In this document: positions 1-7,142 of the stretch, piece by piece | How the letters are laid out: each line of letters opens with the position of its first letter | How positions within the stretch are numbered: the first letter of the stretch is position 1 | NCBI GenBank assembly: GCA_934454005.1 | Contig: CAKSGI010000026.1 | Span: 1-15,857, forward strand | Direction: 5' to 3' | Source: an uncultured Eubacteriales bacterium | GTDB taxonomy: Bacteria > Bacillota_A > Clostridia > Oscillospirales > Acutalibacteraceae | DNA: 15,857 bases | Notes under the pieces: generated by a model | Told to the model about the DNA's origin: nothing | Seen by the model: only the letters and a program-made list of their open reading frames with translations | Databases searched by the model: none | Position numbers and translations under genes: made by a program

Positions 1-1102
1 AATATGACACTCTAACATATCCCTCTGCACATTTTCCAAAAGCAGTTCCTGGAATAATAGCTACCTTTTCTTGACTCAATAATTTTTCACAAAACTCACT
101 AGACGTAAGCCCTGTACTTTTTATACATGGAAAAGCATAAAATGCACCCTCCGGTTCAGCACAGCTAAATCCAAGCTTCTTAAACCCATCTACTATATAC
201 CGCCTCCTTAAGTCATATTGATCCTTCATACTCTCTATATCTTCATCACCATTATTTAATGCTTCAATTGCTGCATATTGTGAAACCGTAGGAGCACTCA
301 TTATAGAAAATTGATGCAATTTTGTCATACAATTAATAATCTCCTTTGGCCCTAATGCAAAACCTAACCTCCATCCCGTCATTGCATAAGATTTAGAAAA
401 TCCACTTATTATTATGCTTCTTTCCTTCATTCCTTCTATATCAGAAAATGTAGTGTGTCTCTCTTTTCCATAAGTAAGCTCCCCATAAATCTCGTCCGAC
501 AATACGATTAAATTATGCTTTTTTACAACATCAGCTATCATTTCAAGATCTTTTCTACTCATAACAGAACCCGTTGGATTGTTAGGATAAGGTAAAATTA
601 AAAGTTTTGTTTTATTTGTTATTTTTTTCTCTATCTCTTCAGCAGTTACTTTAAACTTATTTGCCTCTTCTGTTTTTATTATAACTGGCGTCCCTCCGGC
701 CATAATAGTTATTGGTTCATAACATACAAAACTCGGTTGTGGAATTAACACTTCATCTCCATTTTCTATCAAAACCCTAACACATAAATCTATTGATTCT
801 GATCCCCCTACAGTAATTATAACTTCACTTTCAAAATCATAGTTTACACCAAATCTTCTATAAAAATAATCAGTTACGGACTTTCTTAATTTTAAAAAAC
901 CTTTATTAGGTGAGTACCATGTTCTCCCCTTTTCTAAAGAGTCTATTCCTGCCTGCCTTATATGCCAAGGAGTTCTAAAATCCGGTTCTCCCACACTAAG
1001 TGATATAACATCTTTCATACTATTTGCAATATCAAAGAATTTTCTTATACCAGATGGTTCTAATTTTTTTATATTTCTATTTAAAAAATCATTATAATTC
1101 AT
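1..1102 (-). CDS. PLP-dependent class I/II aminotransferase, partial (C-terminus beyond window)
   Basis: I translated this gene by hand from the minus strand. It reads without interruption from ATG (1102-1100) to the left edge, about 367 residues, so only the last 20 or so of a usual 385-395 are missing. It is a fold-type I aminotransferase, which transfers an amino group between an amino acid and a 2-oxo acid using PLP in the cytoplasm. Visible landmarks are SVGEPDF near the N-terminus, PNNPTG near residue 173, SDEIYGEL near 203, SGFSKSYAMTGWRLGF with the PLP lysine at about K237, and the C-terminal YVRVSY whose Arg binds the substrate carboxylate. It resembles the PatA/AspC-like group, but the substrate cannot be read from sequence. 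The start overlaps the stop of the upstream AsnC-type gene by one base (TAATG), which suggests translational coupling and shared regulation. Confidence 0.93.
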   Translation of the reverse strand, partial: MNYNDFLNRNIKKLEPSGIRKFFDIANSMKDVISLSVGEPDFRTPWHIRQAGIDSLEKGRTWYSPNKGFLKLRKSVTDYFYRRFGVNYDFESEVIITVGGSESIDLCVRVLIENGDEVLIPQPSFVCYEPITIMAGGTPVIIKTEEANKFKVTAEEIEKKITNKTKLLILPYPNNPTGSVMSRKDLEMIADVVKKHNLIVLSDEIYGELTYGKERHTTFSDIEGMKERSIIISGFSKSYAMTGWRLGFALGPKEIINCMTKLHQFSIMSAPTVSQYAAIEALNNGDEDIESMKDQYDLRRRYIVDGFKKLGFSCAEPEGAFYAFPCIKSTGLTSSEFCEKLLSQEKVAIIPGTAFGKCAEGYVRVSY

Positions 1103-1578
1103 TATAAAACCAAATTCCTCCCATCCTCATCATCCTCTATTAAAGACACTCCTCCATCTTTATATCTGGATAAAATAAAATGTGTAGCAGTAGAAACTAC
1201 ACTATCTAAAGTTGAAAGCCTTTTAGATACAAACATCGATATTTCATGGATATTTTTCCCCTTAACTACAACTGATAAATCATATCCACCAGCCATAAGA
1301 TAAACACTTTCTACCTCTTCAAACTGCACAATCCTTTTTGATATTTCATCAAATCCTGTCTCTTTTTGAGGAATAATCTTTAACTCTATAATTGCAGACA
1401 CACATGAATCAGCTAATTTATCCCAATTTATAAGGGCTTTATATCCTTTTATAATTCCCTCATTTTCAAAATACTCTATTTTAAATCTTACGTCTTCCTC
1501 ACTTATATTAAGTATAGCAGAAAGCTCGGATATTGTAAGTTGAGAATTTTCATTTAAAAGTTCTAATAATTTATCCAT
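1102..1578 (-). CDS. AsnC/Lrp-family transcriptional regulator
   Basis: A 158-residue protein of normal family size. Residues 1-50 form the winged helix-turn-helix (MDKLLELLNENSQLTISELS onward, with the recognition region around ISEEDVRFKIEYFENEGII). Residues 65-140 form the RAM/AsnC ligand-binding and oligomerisation domain, including VESVYLMAGGYDLSVVVKG, where the GG turn is typical of effector binding. Such proteins form dimers and octamers and sense amino acids. The ATG is preceded by AAGGAG about 7 bases upstream. The gene precedes and overlaps the aminotransferase, so it probably controls that gene and itself in response to an amino acid. A sigma-A type promoter and a 15-bp dyad lie just upstream. 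The family call is secure; the effector is unknown. Confidence 0.95.
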   Translation of the reverse strand: MDKLLELLNENSQLTISELSAILNISEEDVRFKIEYFENEGIIKGYKALINWDKLADSCVSAIIELKIIPQKETGFDEISKRIVQFEEVESVYLMAGGYDLSVVVKGKNIHEISMFVSKRLSTLDSVVSTATHFILSRYKDGGVSLIEDDEDGRNLVL

Positions 1579-1621
1579 CTTTTTTCTCCTTATCAGTTAT
1601 TAAATATAAAACATAGTCTTA

Positions 1622-1649
1622 AGTATAAACAAAAGGATCAAAAAGTCAA
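1622..1649 (-). promoter_or_regulatory. Sigma-A type promoter of the AsnC-aminotransferase operon
   Basis: On the minus strand, TTGACT (1649-1644) and TATACT (1627-1622) are separated by 16 bases. Each hexamer differs from the consensus at one or two positions. The -10 lies about 44 bases before the regulator's ATG, leaving a short leader that contains its Shine-Dalgarno site. Confidence 0.7.
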
Positions 1650-1671
1650 GAAAATACTGTAGATATAAGAT

Positions 1672-1686
1672 TAATTTGCCAAATTA
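1672..1686. promoter_or_regulatory. 15-bp perfect dyad, candidate AsnC/Lrp operator
   Basis: TAATTTG-C-CAAATTA is a perfect inverted repeat of two 7-base arms around one base. It lies 22 bases upstream of the -35 of the AsnC-family promoter. Its 15-bp length and AT-rich arms fit the sites bound by Lrp-family dimers, and many of these regulators control their own gene. No gene ends nearby and there is no long T-run, so a terminator is unlikely. Operator function is inferred from position and symmetry only. Confidence 0.35.
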
Positions 1687-1689
1687 GCT

Positions 1690-1970
1690 TTTCTTATAAA
1701 TAAAAAACTACATTACAAAATGCAATTACACATACACATATAAAATATAAAATTACCATTAAAAATACACTATTTTAAATATACAACACCTTCCAGTTAT
1801 AGTAATTTTGAAATTTATAGCTTTTAACCGTCTTTAAAGCAAAATTTTATTCAAATTTCTACAAACTTTATACACTTTTAACCATAATACAAATTCAAAC
1901 AAAAAAACATGCAATCATACAATACATCATCTATCGCAGCCCAACAATAAAATCACAAAACAATTAAACC
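1690..1970. other. AT-rich intergenic stretch without recognised genes
   Basis: Between the upstream elements of the AsnC-type gene and the rpmE promoter I find no reading frame with a plausible ribosome site, no stable GC-containing hairpin and no recognisable RNA gene. The bases are almost entirely A/T with many short homopolymer runs. A minus-strand frame crossing its right end is the antisense of rpmE and is not considered real. Confidence 0.5.
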
Positions 1971-1976
1971 TTATAC

Positions 1977-2005
1977 TTGCAATATTATAATATATATGAT
2001 AAAAT
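1977..2005 (+). promoter_or_regulatory. Candidate promoter of rpmE
   Basis: TTGCAA (1977-1982) and TAAAAT (2000-2005) are 17 bases apart, and the spacer is extremely AT-rich. Transcription would start near 2012, giving an RNA leader of about 36 bases before the rpmE ATG. Other AT-rich hexamers in this stretch could also serve as the -10. Confidence 0.5.
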
Positions 2006-2047
2006 ACAAATAATGATATTGTGGTTTTAGCGAAAGAGGTGACAAAT

Positions 2048-2254
2048 ATGAAAGAGAACATACATCCAAGATATAAAGAGACTAAAATTACTTGTGCATG
2101 TGGAAATGTAATTGAAACAGCTTCTACAAAAGAGAATATTCGTGTTGAGATATGCTCTAAATGCCATCCTTTTTTCACAGGAAAACAAAAATTGGTAGAT
2201 ACCGGTGGACGTGTTGATAGATTTAAAAAACGTTTTGGCTTAGAAAACAAATAA
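2048..2254 (+). CDS. rpmE: 50S ribosomal protein L31 (zinc-binding form)
   Basis: A 68-residue protein, the normal size of L31, which sits at the central protuberance of the large subunit and bridges to the small subunit. It starts MKENIHPRY and carries [12 protein letters not shown] and [12 protein letters not shown], the signature of the family. Cys16, Cys18, Cys36 and Cys39 make it the zinc-containing C+ form; these forms commonly double as a zinc reserve. I chose ATG 2048 because AGAGGTG lies 7 bases before it and the protein then begins as L31 normally does. A GTG at 2021 would add nine unconserved residues and has no ribosome site. In many Clostridia rpmE follows rho; here rho is not adjacent and yigZ follows instead. 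Confidence 0.97.
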   Translation: MKENIHPRYKETKITCACGNVIETASTKENIRVEICSKCHPFFTGKQKLVDTGGRVDRFKKRFGLENK

Positions 2255-2280
2255 TGTTAGTCATTAATTATTTAATATTT

Positions 2281-2304
2281 TAGGCGGTGCACTTGCACCG
2301 CCTA
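2281..2304 (+). terminator. Perfect 11-bp GC-rich hairpin between rpmE and yigZ (terminator or attenuator)
   Basis: Positions 2281-2291 pair perfectly with 2294-2304 (arms TAGGCGGTGCA and TGCACCGCCTA); the practical loop is 4-6 bases. It is the most GC-rich structure in the window and starts 27 bases after the rpmE stop. No real T-run follows (TATTGTG on the plus strand), so it is a poor intrinsic terminator. It ends ten bases before the yigZ ribosome site. It may protect the 3' end of rpmE mRNA, slow polymerase, or weakly terminate. Confidence 0.55.
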
Positions 2305-2324
2305 TTGTGTATTGGAGAGATTTT

Positions 2325-2948
2325 TTGAGTACTTACAAAACAATACAAAAAGAGGCAACTTCTAAAATCATTGATCGCCATTCGCAATTTTTGGGTTACA
2401 CAAAACCTACAAATACAGAAAAAGAGGCAATATCATTCTTAGAAAAAATAAAGTCTAAACATTGGGATGCCAAGCACAACGCATATGCATACATTATCCA
2501 AAAAGATAACATAACAAGATATTCAGATGATGGAGAACCCCATGGAACTGCTGGAAAACCTATACTAGATATATTAAAAAACAATGAAATTACTAATACA
2601 ATTGTAGTAGTAACTAGATATTTTGGCGGTATACTTTTAGGTACAGGTGGTCTCGTACGTGCATATTCTAGTGCAGCTAAATTAGCTATAAACAATGGAA
2701 TAATTATCAATATGACTCTATGTGTTAAAGCTGTATTGCATTGTGAATATAATTTATACGGAAAGGTTTCTTCAATTTTAATACTCCTAGATTCAAAAAT
2801 TGAAAACTCTGAATTTTTAGATAACGTTAAAATTATTTTTTATATTGATAAAAATAAACTTAATTTGTTAGATAAGGAACTTAAAAACATAAGTTCTGGA
2901 AACATAAAAATTGATATTTTAGGGGAAGAATATATAAAAATAAAATAA
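2325..2948 (+). CDS. yigZ: YigZ/IMPACT family protein (UPF0029)
   Basis: A 207-residue protein close to the family norm of about 205-215. Residues 1-125 are the UPF0029/Impact N-terminal domain, with YSDDGEPHGTAGKPIL and VVVTRYFGGILLGTGGLVRA, the two hallmark motifs. Residues 135-205 match the position of the DUF1949 C-terminal domain with its ferredoxin-like fold. Eukaryotic IMPACT modulates the Gcn1/Gcn2 stress pathway; the bacterial role is unsettled, and a proline-dipeptidase annotation seen in some databases is doubtful. I chose TTG at 2325 because GGAGAG lies 5 bases upstream and the protein then begins MSTYKTIQKEA, as homologues do. GTG at 2307 has no ribosome site and falls next to the hairpin. 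It probably shares transcripts with rpmE and perhaps with dgt. Confidence 0.93.
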   Translation: MSTYKTIQKEATSKIIDRHSQFLGYTKPTNTEKEAISFLEKIKSKHWDAKHNAYAYIIQKDNITRYSDDGEPHGTAGKPILDILKNNEITNTIVVVTRYFGGILLGTGGLVRAYSSAAKLAINNGIIINMTLCVKAVLHCEYNLYGKVSSILILLDSKIENSEFLDNVKIIFYIDKNKLNLLDKELKNISSGNIKIDILGEEYIKIK

Positions 2949-2967
2949 TTTTAAATTTATAGAGGAT

Positions 2968-2996
2968 TTCAATTAAATATGTCGTATATCTATATT
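2968..2996 (+). promoter_or_regulatory. Candidate promoter of dgt-dnaG-sigA
   Basis: TTCAAT (2968-2973) and TATATT (2991-2996) are 17 bases apart in the 80-base gap between yigZ and dgt. A second possible -10, TATACT at 3003-3008, has a poorer -35. No terminator separates yigZ from dgt, so readthrough from upstream is also possible. Confidence 0.4.
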
Positions 2997-3028
2997 AGAC
3001 TTTATACTCCATTATTAGAGGTGATGAT

Positions 3029-4027
3029 GTGAATATTAGAGAAAAATCAGAAATGATTGAATCAGAAATATTATCTAAATATGCAACATTGTCTAAAAAC
3101 AGTAAAGGTAGAAAGAAAAAAGAAAAAGAATGTGATTTAAGAACAACCTTTCAAAGAGATCGTGATAGAATTATACATTGTAAATCATTTAGACGGCTAA
3201 AACATAAAACTCAAGTTTTCATATCTCCAGAAGGTGACCATTACAGAACTAGACTTACACACACATTAGAAGTCGCACAAATTGCAAGATCTATAGCAAG
3301 AGCTTTAAGATTAAATGAAGAGCTTACAGAAGCCATTTCTTTAGGTCATGACTTAGGCCACACTCCGTTTGGTCACGCTGGTGAAGCCGCACTTAATACA
3401 ATCTCTGATAATGGTTTTAGACACTTTGAACAAAGCGTTAGAGTTGTAGATGTTTTAGAAAAAAGCGGTAATGGCCTTAACCTTACTTATGAGGTTTGTG
3501 ACGGTATTTTATGCCATACAAAAGGAGACAAGGCAAAAACTCCAGAAGGACGAATAGTAAAACTTGCCGACAGAATAGCCTATATTAACCACGATATTGA
3601 CGACGCTATAAGAGCAGGAATTTTAAAAGAATCCGATTTACCCAAAGAACCTATAAAAATTTTAGGAAATACTCGAACTAAAAGAATAAACAATCTCATA
3701 AAATCAGTTGTTGAAAACAGCAACGGAATAAATATAAAAATGAACGATGATATTGCAAAATCTTTTGAAGCTATACATAATTTTATGTTTGACGCAATTT
3801 ATCTCAATCCCTCTGCTAAATTTGAAGAGAAAAAAATACCAACATTGATAGAAAACCTATACAAATACTTTAAATCAAACTATATTAAACTACCTATCGA
3901 TATTAGAAATATAGCAGATAAAGAAGGGATAGATAGGGCTGTTTGCGATTATATAGCAGGAATGACTGATCACTATGCTGTTTATATGTTTAAAAATATA
4001 TTCATTCCAGCATCATGGCGAATATAA
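3029..4027 (+). CDS. dgt: Deoxyguanosinetriphosphate triphosphohydrolase-like protein (HD domain)
   Basis: A 332-residue HD-superfamily enzyme of the dGTPase-like type 2 group, which cleaves dNTPs to the nucleoside and tripolyphosphate. The N-terminal motif FQRDRDRIIHCKSFRRLKHK (residues 41-60) is typical of the family. The metal site is formed by His78 (RLTHTLEVA), His107-Asp108 (GHDLGHTPFGHAGE) and the Asp in KLADRIAYINHDIDD. The start is GTG at 3029, with AGAGGTG 5 bases before it; nearby ATGs are out of frame. The gene runs up to dnaG, and its stop codon overlaps the dnaG ribosome site. Position ahead of primase and the main sigma factor is frequent in Clostridia and suggests tuning of dNTP pools with replication. 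The exact nucleotide preference is not visible. Confidence 0.95.
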   Translation: MNIREKSEMIESEILSKYATLSKNSKGRKKKEKECDLRTTFQRDRDRIIHCKSFRRLKHKTQVFISPEGDHYRTRLTHTLEVAQIARSIARALRLNEELTEAISLGHDLGHTPFGHAGEAALNTISDNGFRHFEQSVRVVDVLEKSGNGLNLTYEVCDGILCHTKGDKAKTPEGRIVKLADRIAYINHDIDDAIRAGILKESDLPKEPIKILGNTRTKRINNLIKSVVENSNGINIKMNDDIAKSFEAIHNFMFDAIYLNPSAKFEEKKIPTLIENLYKYFKSNYIKLPIDIRNIADKEGIDRAVCDYIAGMTDHYAVYMFKNIFIPASWRI

Positions 4028-4041
4028 AAGGAGAATATTTA

Positions 4042-5808
4042 ATGCAAATACCAGAATCTTTTATGCAAGACCTCAAGTTTAGAAATAATATTGTAGATGT
4101 AATTTCTAATTACGTAAAACTTAAACGTAGTGGTCATAATATGGTAGGACTTTGCCCTTTTCATTCGGAAAAAACACCATCATTTAATGTATATCAAGAA
4201 AGTGAATCATTTTATTGCTTTGGTTGTGGCTTTGGTGGAGATGTAATCACATTTATTAGAATGATAGAAAATCTAGATTATATAGAATCTATTAAATTCT
4301 TGGCCAATAGATCTGGATTAGAACTCCCAGAAGATACCGAAAAAGATAACTTTACAAGCATTAAAAATAGAATATACGAAATAAATAGAGAATCAGCAAA
4401 ATATTTTCACAAAATGCTTTATAGTAATGAGGGTAATAAGGCACTATTATATCTAAAGTCTAGAGCTTTAAGTGAAAATACTATAAAACACTTTGGTCTT
4501 GGATATGCTCCAAAATCAAGATATTCACTAGTAAATTATCTTACATCTAAAGGCTTTAAAAACTCAGAAATAATACAAGCAAACCTTGCATATGGTAATA
4601 AAAGTGGAAATATATCGGATAGATTTTTTGATAGAGTAATGTTCCCCATAATAGATCTAAGAGGAAATGTAATCGCTTTCGGCGGAAGAATAATGAATAA
4701 TTCCAAACCAAAATATTTAAATACTTCTGACACACCAGTTTTTAAAAAAACTCAAAATTTATTTTCTTTAAACTTCGCCAAAAAGTCTAAAGAAAACAAA
4801 TTAATACTAACAGAAGGATATATGGACGTAATAACTCTTAATCAAGCTGGATTTGAAAACTCCATTGCAACACTTGGAACATCGTTAACAAAAGAACAGG
4901 TGAACCTTATATCAAGATATACAAATGAAGTTATAATCTCATATGATTCTGATGAAGCAGGTCAAAAGGCCACTAAAAGAGCAATATCCTTACTTAGAGA
5001 ATCAGATTTAATAATTAGGGTTCTAAATATTCCAAAAGGAAAAGACCCTGATGAATATATAAAATCATTCGGAAAAGACGGCCCATTAAAATTTAAACAA
5101 TTAATTGAAAAATCTGAAAATGATATTTTATATTTACTTGACAAAATAAAAAAAGATAAAAATTTAGGCACTCCTGAAGGAAAAATAGAATATTTAAACG
5201 AAGCATCTAAAATTTTAGTTGGACTTAATAATAGAATGGAAAGAGAAATTTACGCATCTAAATTAAGCGAAGAAATTGGAATTGAAAAACATTCTATTAT
5301 GTTACAAGTAGACAAACTACTAAAAAAGAAATATAAAATAAATAATAAAAAACAATTTAATGCCTTAAGGCAAAACACTATAGCTAGAAAAGATAATATA
5401 AATCCCGAAAAATTTGATAATTTAAGAGCTGCTAATGCAGAAGAAGCTTTAATTTCATATTTAATAAATAATCCGGAAGATGTAAAATATGTATATTCTA
5501 AATTAAAACCTGAAAAATTTAGTACTAGCTTTAATAGAGAAATTTACGAAGTAATTCTAAAAAAATATTCAGAAAATAAAAATATATCGCTTACCGACTT
5601 ATCCATAGAATTCTCAATTGACGAAATTTCTAGAATAGCAAAAATGTTATCTAACTACATTAAACCAAATAATCCTAAAATAACAGTTAATGAATATATA
5701 GATGTTATATTATATGAAAACAGTAAAATAGATAGTAAAAAAATCATAGATGCTAATCTTGATGATATTAAAAATTTTATGAAAGTATTAAAGGATAAAA
5801 AGAAATAG
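4042..5808 (+). CDS. dnaG: DNA primase
   Basis: A 588-residue bacterial primase that makes the RNA primers for replication at the fork with the DnaB helicase. In order it shows the CHC2 zinc finger (Cys38, His41, Cys59, Cys62 in CPFH and CFGC), the primase core (RFFDRVMFPIIDLRGNVIAF), the TOPRIM fold with TEGYMDV (Glu258) and SYDSDEAG (Asp302, Asp304) for metal binding, and a C-terminal helicase-interaction region after about residue 450, which is lysine- and asparagine-rich and poorly conserved, as usual. I chose ATG 4042, which follows AAAAGGAG by 8 bases. An in-frame ATG at 4015 lies inside dgt and lacks such a site. The gene is followed after 12 bases by sigA, so the two are surely co-transcribed. 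Confidence 0.97.
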   Translation: MQIPESFMQDLKFRNNIVDVISNYVKLKRSGHNMVGLCPFHSEKTPSFNVYQESESFYCFGCGFGGDVITFIRMIENLDYIESIKFLANRSGLELPEDTEKDNFTSIKNRIYEINRESAKYFHKMLYSNEGNKALLYLKSRALSENTIKHFGLGYAPKSRYSLVNYLTSKGFKNSEIIQANLAYGNKSGNISDRFFDRVMFPIIDLRGNVIAFGGRIMNNSKPKYLNTSDTPVFKKTQNLFSLNFAKKSKENKLILTEGYMDVITLNQAGFENSIATLGTSLTKEQVNLISRYTNEVIISYDSDEAGQKATKRAISLLRESDLIIRVLNIPKGKDPDEYIKSFGKDGPLKFKQLIEKSENDILYLLDKIKKDKNLGTPEGKIEYLNEASKILVGLNNRMEREIYASKLSEEIGIEKHSIMLQVDKLLKKKYKINNKKQFNALRQNTIARKDNINPEKFDNLRAANAEEALISYLINNPEDVKYVYSKLKPEKFSTSFNREIYEVILKKYSENKNISLTDLSIEFSIDEISRIAKMLSNYIKPNNPKITVNEYIDVILYENSKIDSKKIIDANLDDIKNFMKVLKDKKK

Positions 5809-5820
5809 GGGGATAAAAAA

Positions 5821-6924
5821 ATGAATGACGTTCAGGGAACTGAAAAAAGGACTGTACTTAAGGACCTTATGGAGCAAGGAAAAGCTTCTGGGCAATTAAG
5901 TACAAAAGACATTTTAGACGCAATCGGGGAAATGGATTTTGAACCGGAGCAAATTGAAAAATTTTATGACTCTCTAGAATCAATAGGCGTAGAATTAATA
6001 GACGAATTTGCAGAAGTTCCAATAGAAGATATGAATTTTTCATTATCTCCAATACAAGGTCAATCTGATGGACAAATCGGAACTCCAGAAACAGCTGCAA
6101 CTGACGATCCTGTAAAAGTTTATCTAAAAGAAATTGGAAGAGTCCCTCTTTTAACTCCAGAAGAGGAAATAGATTTAGCTATTAGAATTTCAGACGGCGA
6201 TAAAAAAGCTAAAAAAAGATTATCCGAGGCTAATTTGAGGCTAGTTGTAAGTATAGCTAAAAGATACCTTGGTAGAGGTATGCAATTCTTAGATTTAATT
6301 CAAGAGGGAAACTTAGGCCTTATAAAAGCCGTCGAAAAGTTCGATTATACAAAAGGTTTTAAGTTCTCAACTTATGCAACCTGGTGGATAAGACAAGCAA
6401 TAACCAGAGCAATAGCAGATCAAGCAAGGACTATAAGAATTCCTGTTCATATGGTTGAAACAATTAATAAAATTAAAAAAGTAGCAAGCCAGTTATTACA
6501 CACTAGCGGCCACGAACCTACAGCTGAAGAAATTGCAAAAGAATTAGATATGAATGTTGAAAAAGTTAGGGAAATCCTCAGAGCTTCTCAAGAACCCGTA
6601 TCATTAGAAACTCCTATAGGAGAAGAAGACGATAGCCATTTAGGAGACTTTATCGAAGATGATGATGCGCCTGCTCCAGCAGATGCTGCCTCTCACACAT
6701 TACTGAAAGAACAACTTTCCGAAGTATTAGATACACTGACACCACGAGAAGAAAAAGTTTTAAGACTTAGGTTCGGTTTAGGCCATGGAAGAGCCAGAAC
6801 CCTTGAAGAAGTTGGAAAAGAATTCGATGTTACACGAGAACGTATAAGACAAATCGAAGCTAAGGCACTAAGAAAATTAAGACATCCCAGCAGAAGTAAA
6901 AAATTAAAGGATTTTCTTGATTAA
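5821..6924 (+). CDS. sigA: RNA polymerase primary sigma factor SigA/RpoD
   Basis: A 367-residue housekeeping sigma factor, close to the length of Bacillus subtilis SigA. Region 1.1 covers about residues 1-75. Region 1.2 begins at [16 protein letters not shown] (about 95). Region 2 (about 137-207) contains [20 protein letters not shown] and [20 protein letters not shown], the core-binding, -10-reading and melting segment. Region 3 follows at [16 protein letters not shown], and region 4 (about 300-360) ends with the helix-turn-helix [20 protein letters not shown] that reads the -35. The ribosome site TAGGGGGA includes the dnaG stop codon, so the two genes are tightly coupled. No residue looks abnormal. 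This predicts TTGACA/TATAAT promoters, consistent with those seen in the window. Confidence 0.98.
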   Translation: MNDVQGTEKRTVLKDLMEQGKASGQLSTKDILDAIGEMDFEPEQIEKFYDSLESIGVELIDEFAEVPIEDMNFSLSPIQGQSDGQIGTPETAATDDPVKVYLKEIGRVPLLTPEEEIDLAIRISDGDKKAKKRLSEANLRLVVSIAKRYLGRGMQFLDLIQEGNLGLIKAVEKFDYTKGFKFSTYATWWIRQAITRAIADQARTIRIPVHMVETINKIKKVASQLLHTSGHEPTAEEIAKELDMNVEKVREILRASQEPVSLETPIGEEDDSHLGDFIEDDDAPAPADAASHTLLKEQLSEVLDTLTPREEKVLRLRFGLGHGRARTLEEVGKEFDVTRERIRQIEAKALRKLRHPSRSKKLKDFLD

Positions 6925-6992
6925 AAATTAGCAAACTATACCTTATAATAAATTAAACTTTAAGCTGATATTCCTTCTAAAACGGTAAAACT

Positions 6993-7019
6993 AAAAAGCC
7001 AAATAAACTATGCTTTTTT
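6993..7019 (+). terminator. Weak candidate terminator after sigA
   Basis: AAAAAGC (6993-6999) can pair with GCTTTTT (7012-7018) around a 12-base loop, followed by a run of six T at 7014-7019. The stem is short and AT-rich, so the call is tentative. The stronger hairpin at 7095-7127 could also stop plus-strand transcripts. Confidence 0.35.
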
Positions 7020-7089
7020 CCAATCACCATTTTATGAGGAATTTTTAACATTTGCTGTTCGTAAATTAAATAATATATCTTCGAAATAT

Positions 7090-7127
7090 AAAAAATCCAC
7101 TCTCTATTTTTACCATAGAAAGTGGAT
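7090..7127 (-). terminator. Intrinsic terminator of the cdd-transketolase operon
   Basis: Positions 7095-7107 pair with 7115-7127, a 13-bp stem with one non-Watson-Crick pair and a 7-base loop. Read on the minus strand, the stem is followed by six T. It lies 16 bases beyond the stop of the C-terminal transketolase gene. On the plus strand no T-run follows directly, so the minus orientation is favoured. Confidence 0.8.
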
Positions 7128-7142
7128 AAATTATTATAATTT

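Noticed and set aside
1927..2250. 107-codon open frame on the minus strand
   Set aside because: It is the antisense of rpmE and its promoter, has no ribosome site, and its composition follows the L31 gene on the other strand.
2307..2324. GTG at 2307 as yigZ start
   Set aside because: There is no ribosome site, and it is immediately next to the hairpin; TTG 2325 has GGAGAG upstream and fits homologues.
4015..4044. ATG at 4015 as dnaG start
   Set aside because: It lies within dgt without a ribosome site; the ATG at 4042 has AAAAGGAG at ideal spacing and gives the normal DnaG N-terminus.
7048..7066. LexA-like box (AACATTTGCTGTTCG) in the convergent gap
   Set aside because: The half-sites GAAC and GTT are 7 bases apart rather than the 4 of the Firmicute SOS box, and no promoter lies beside it.
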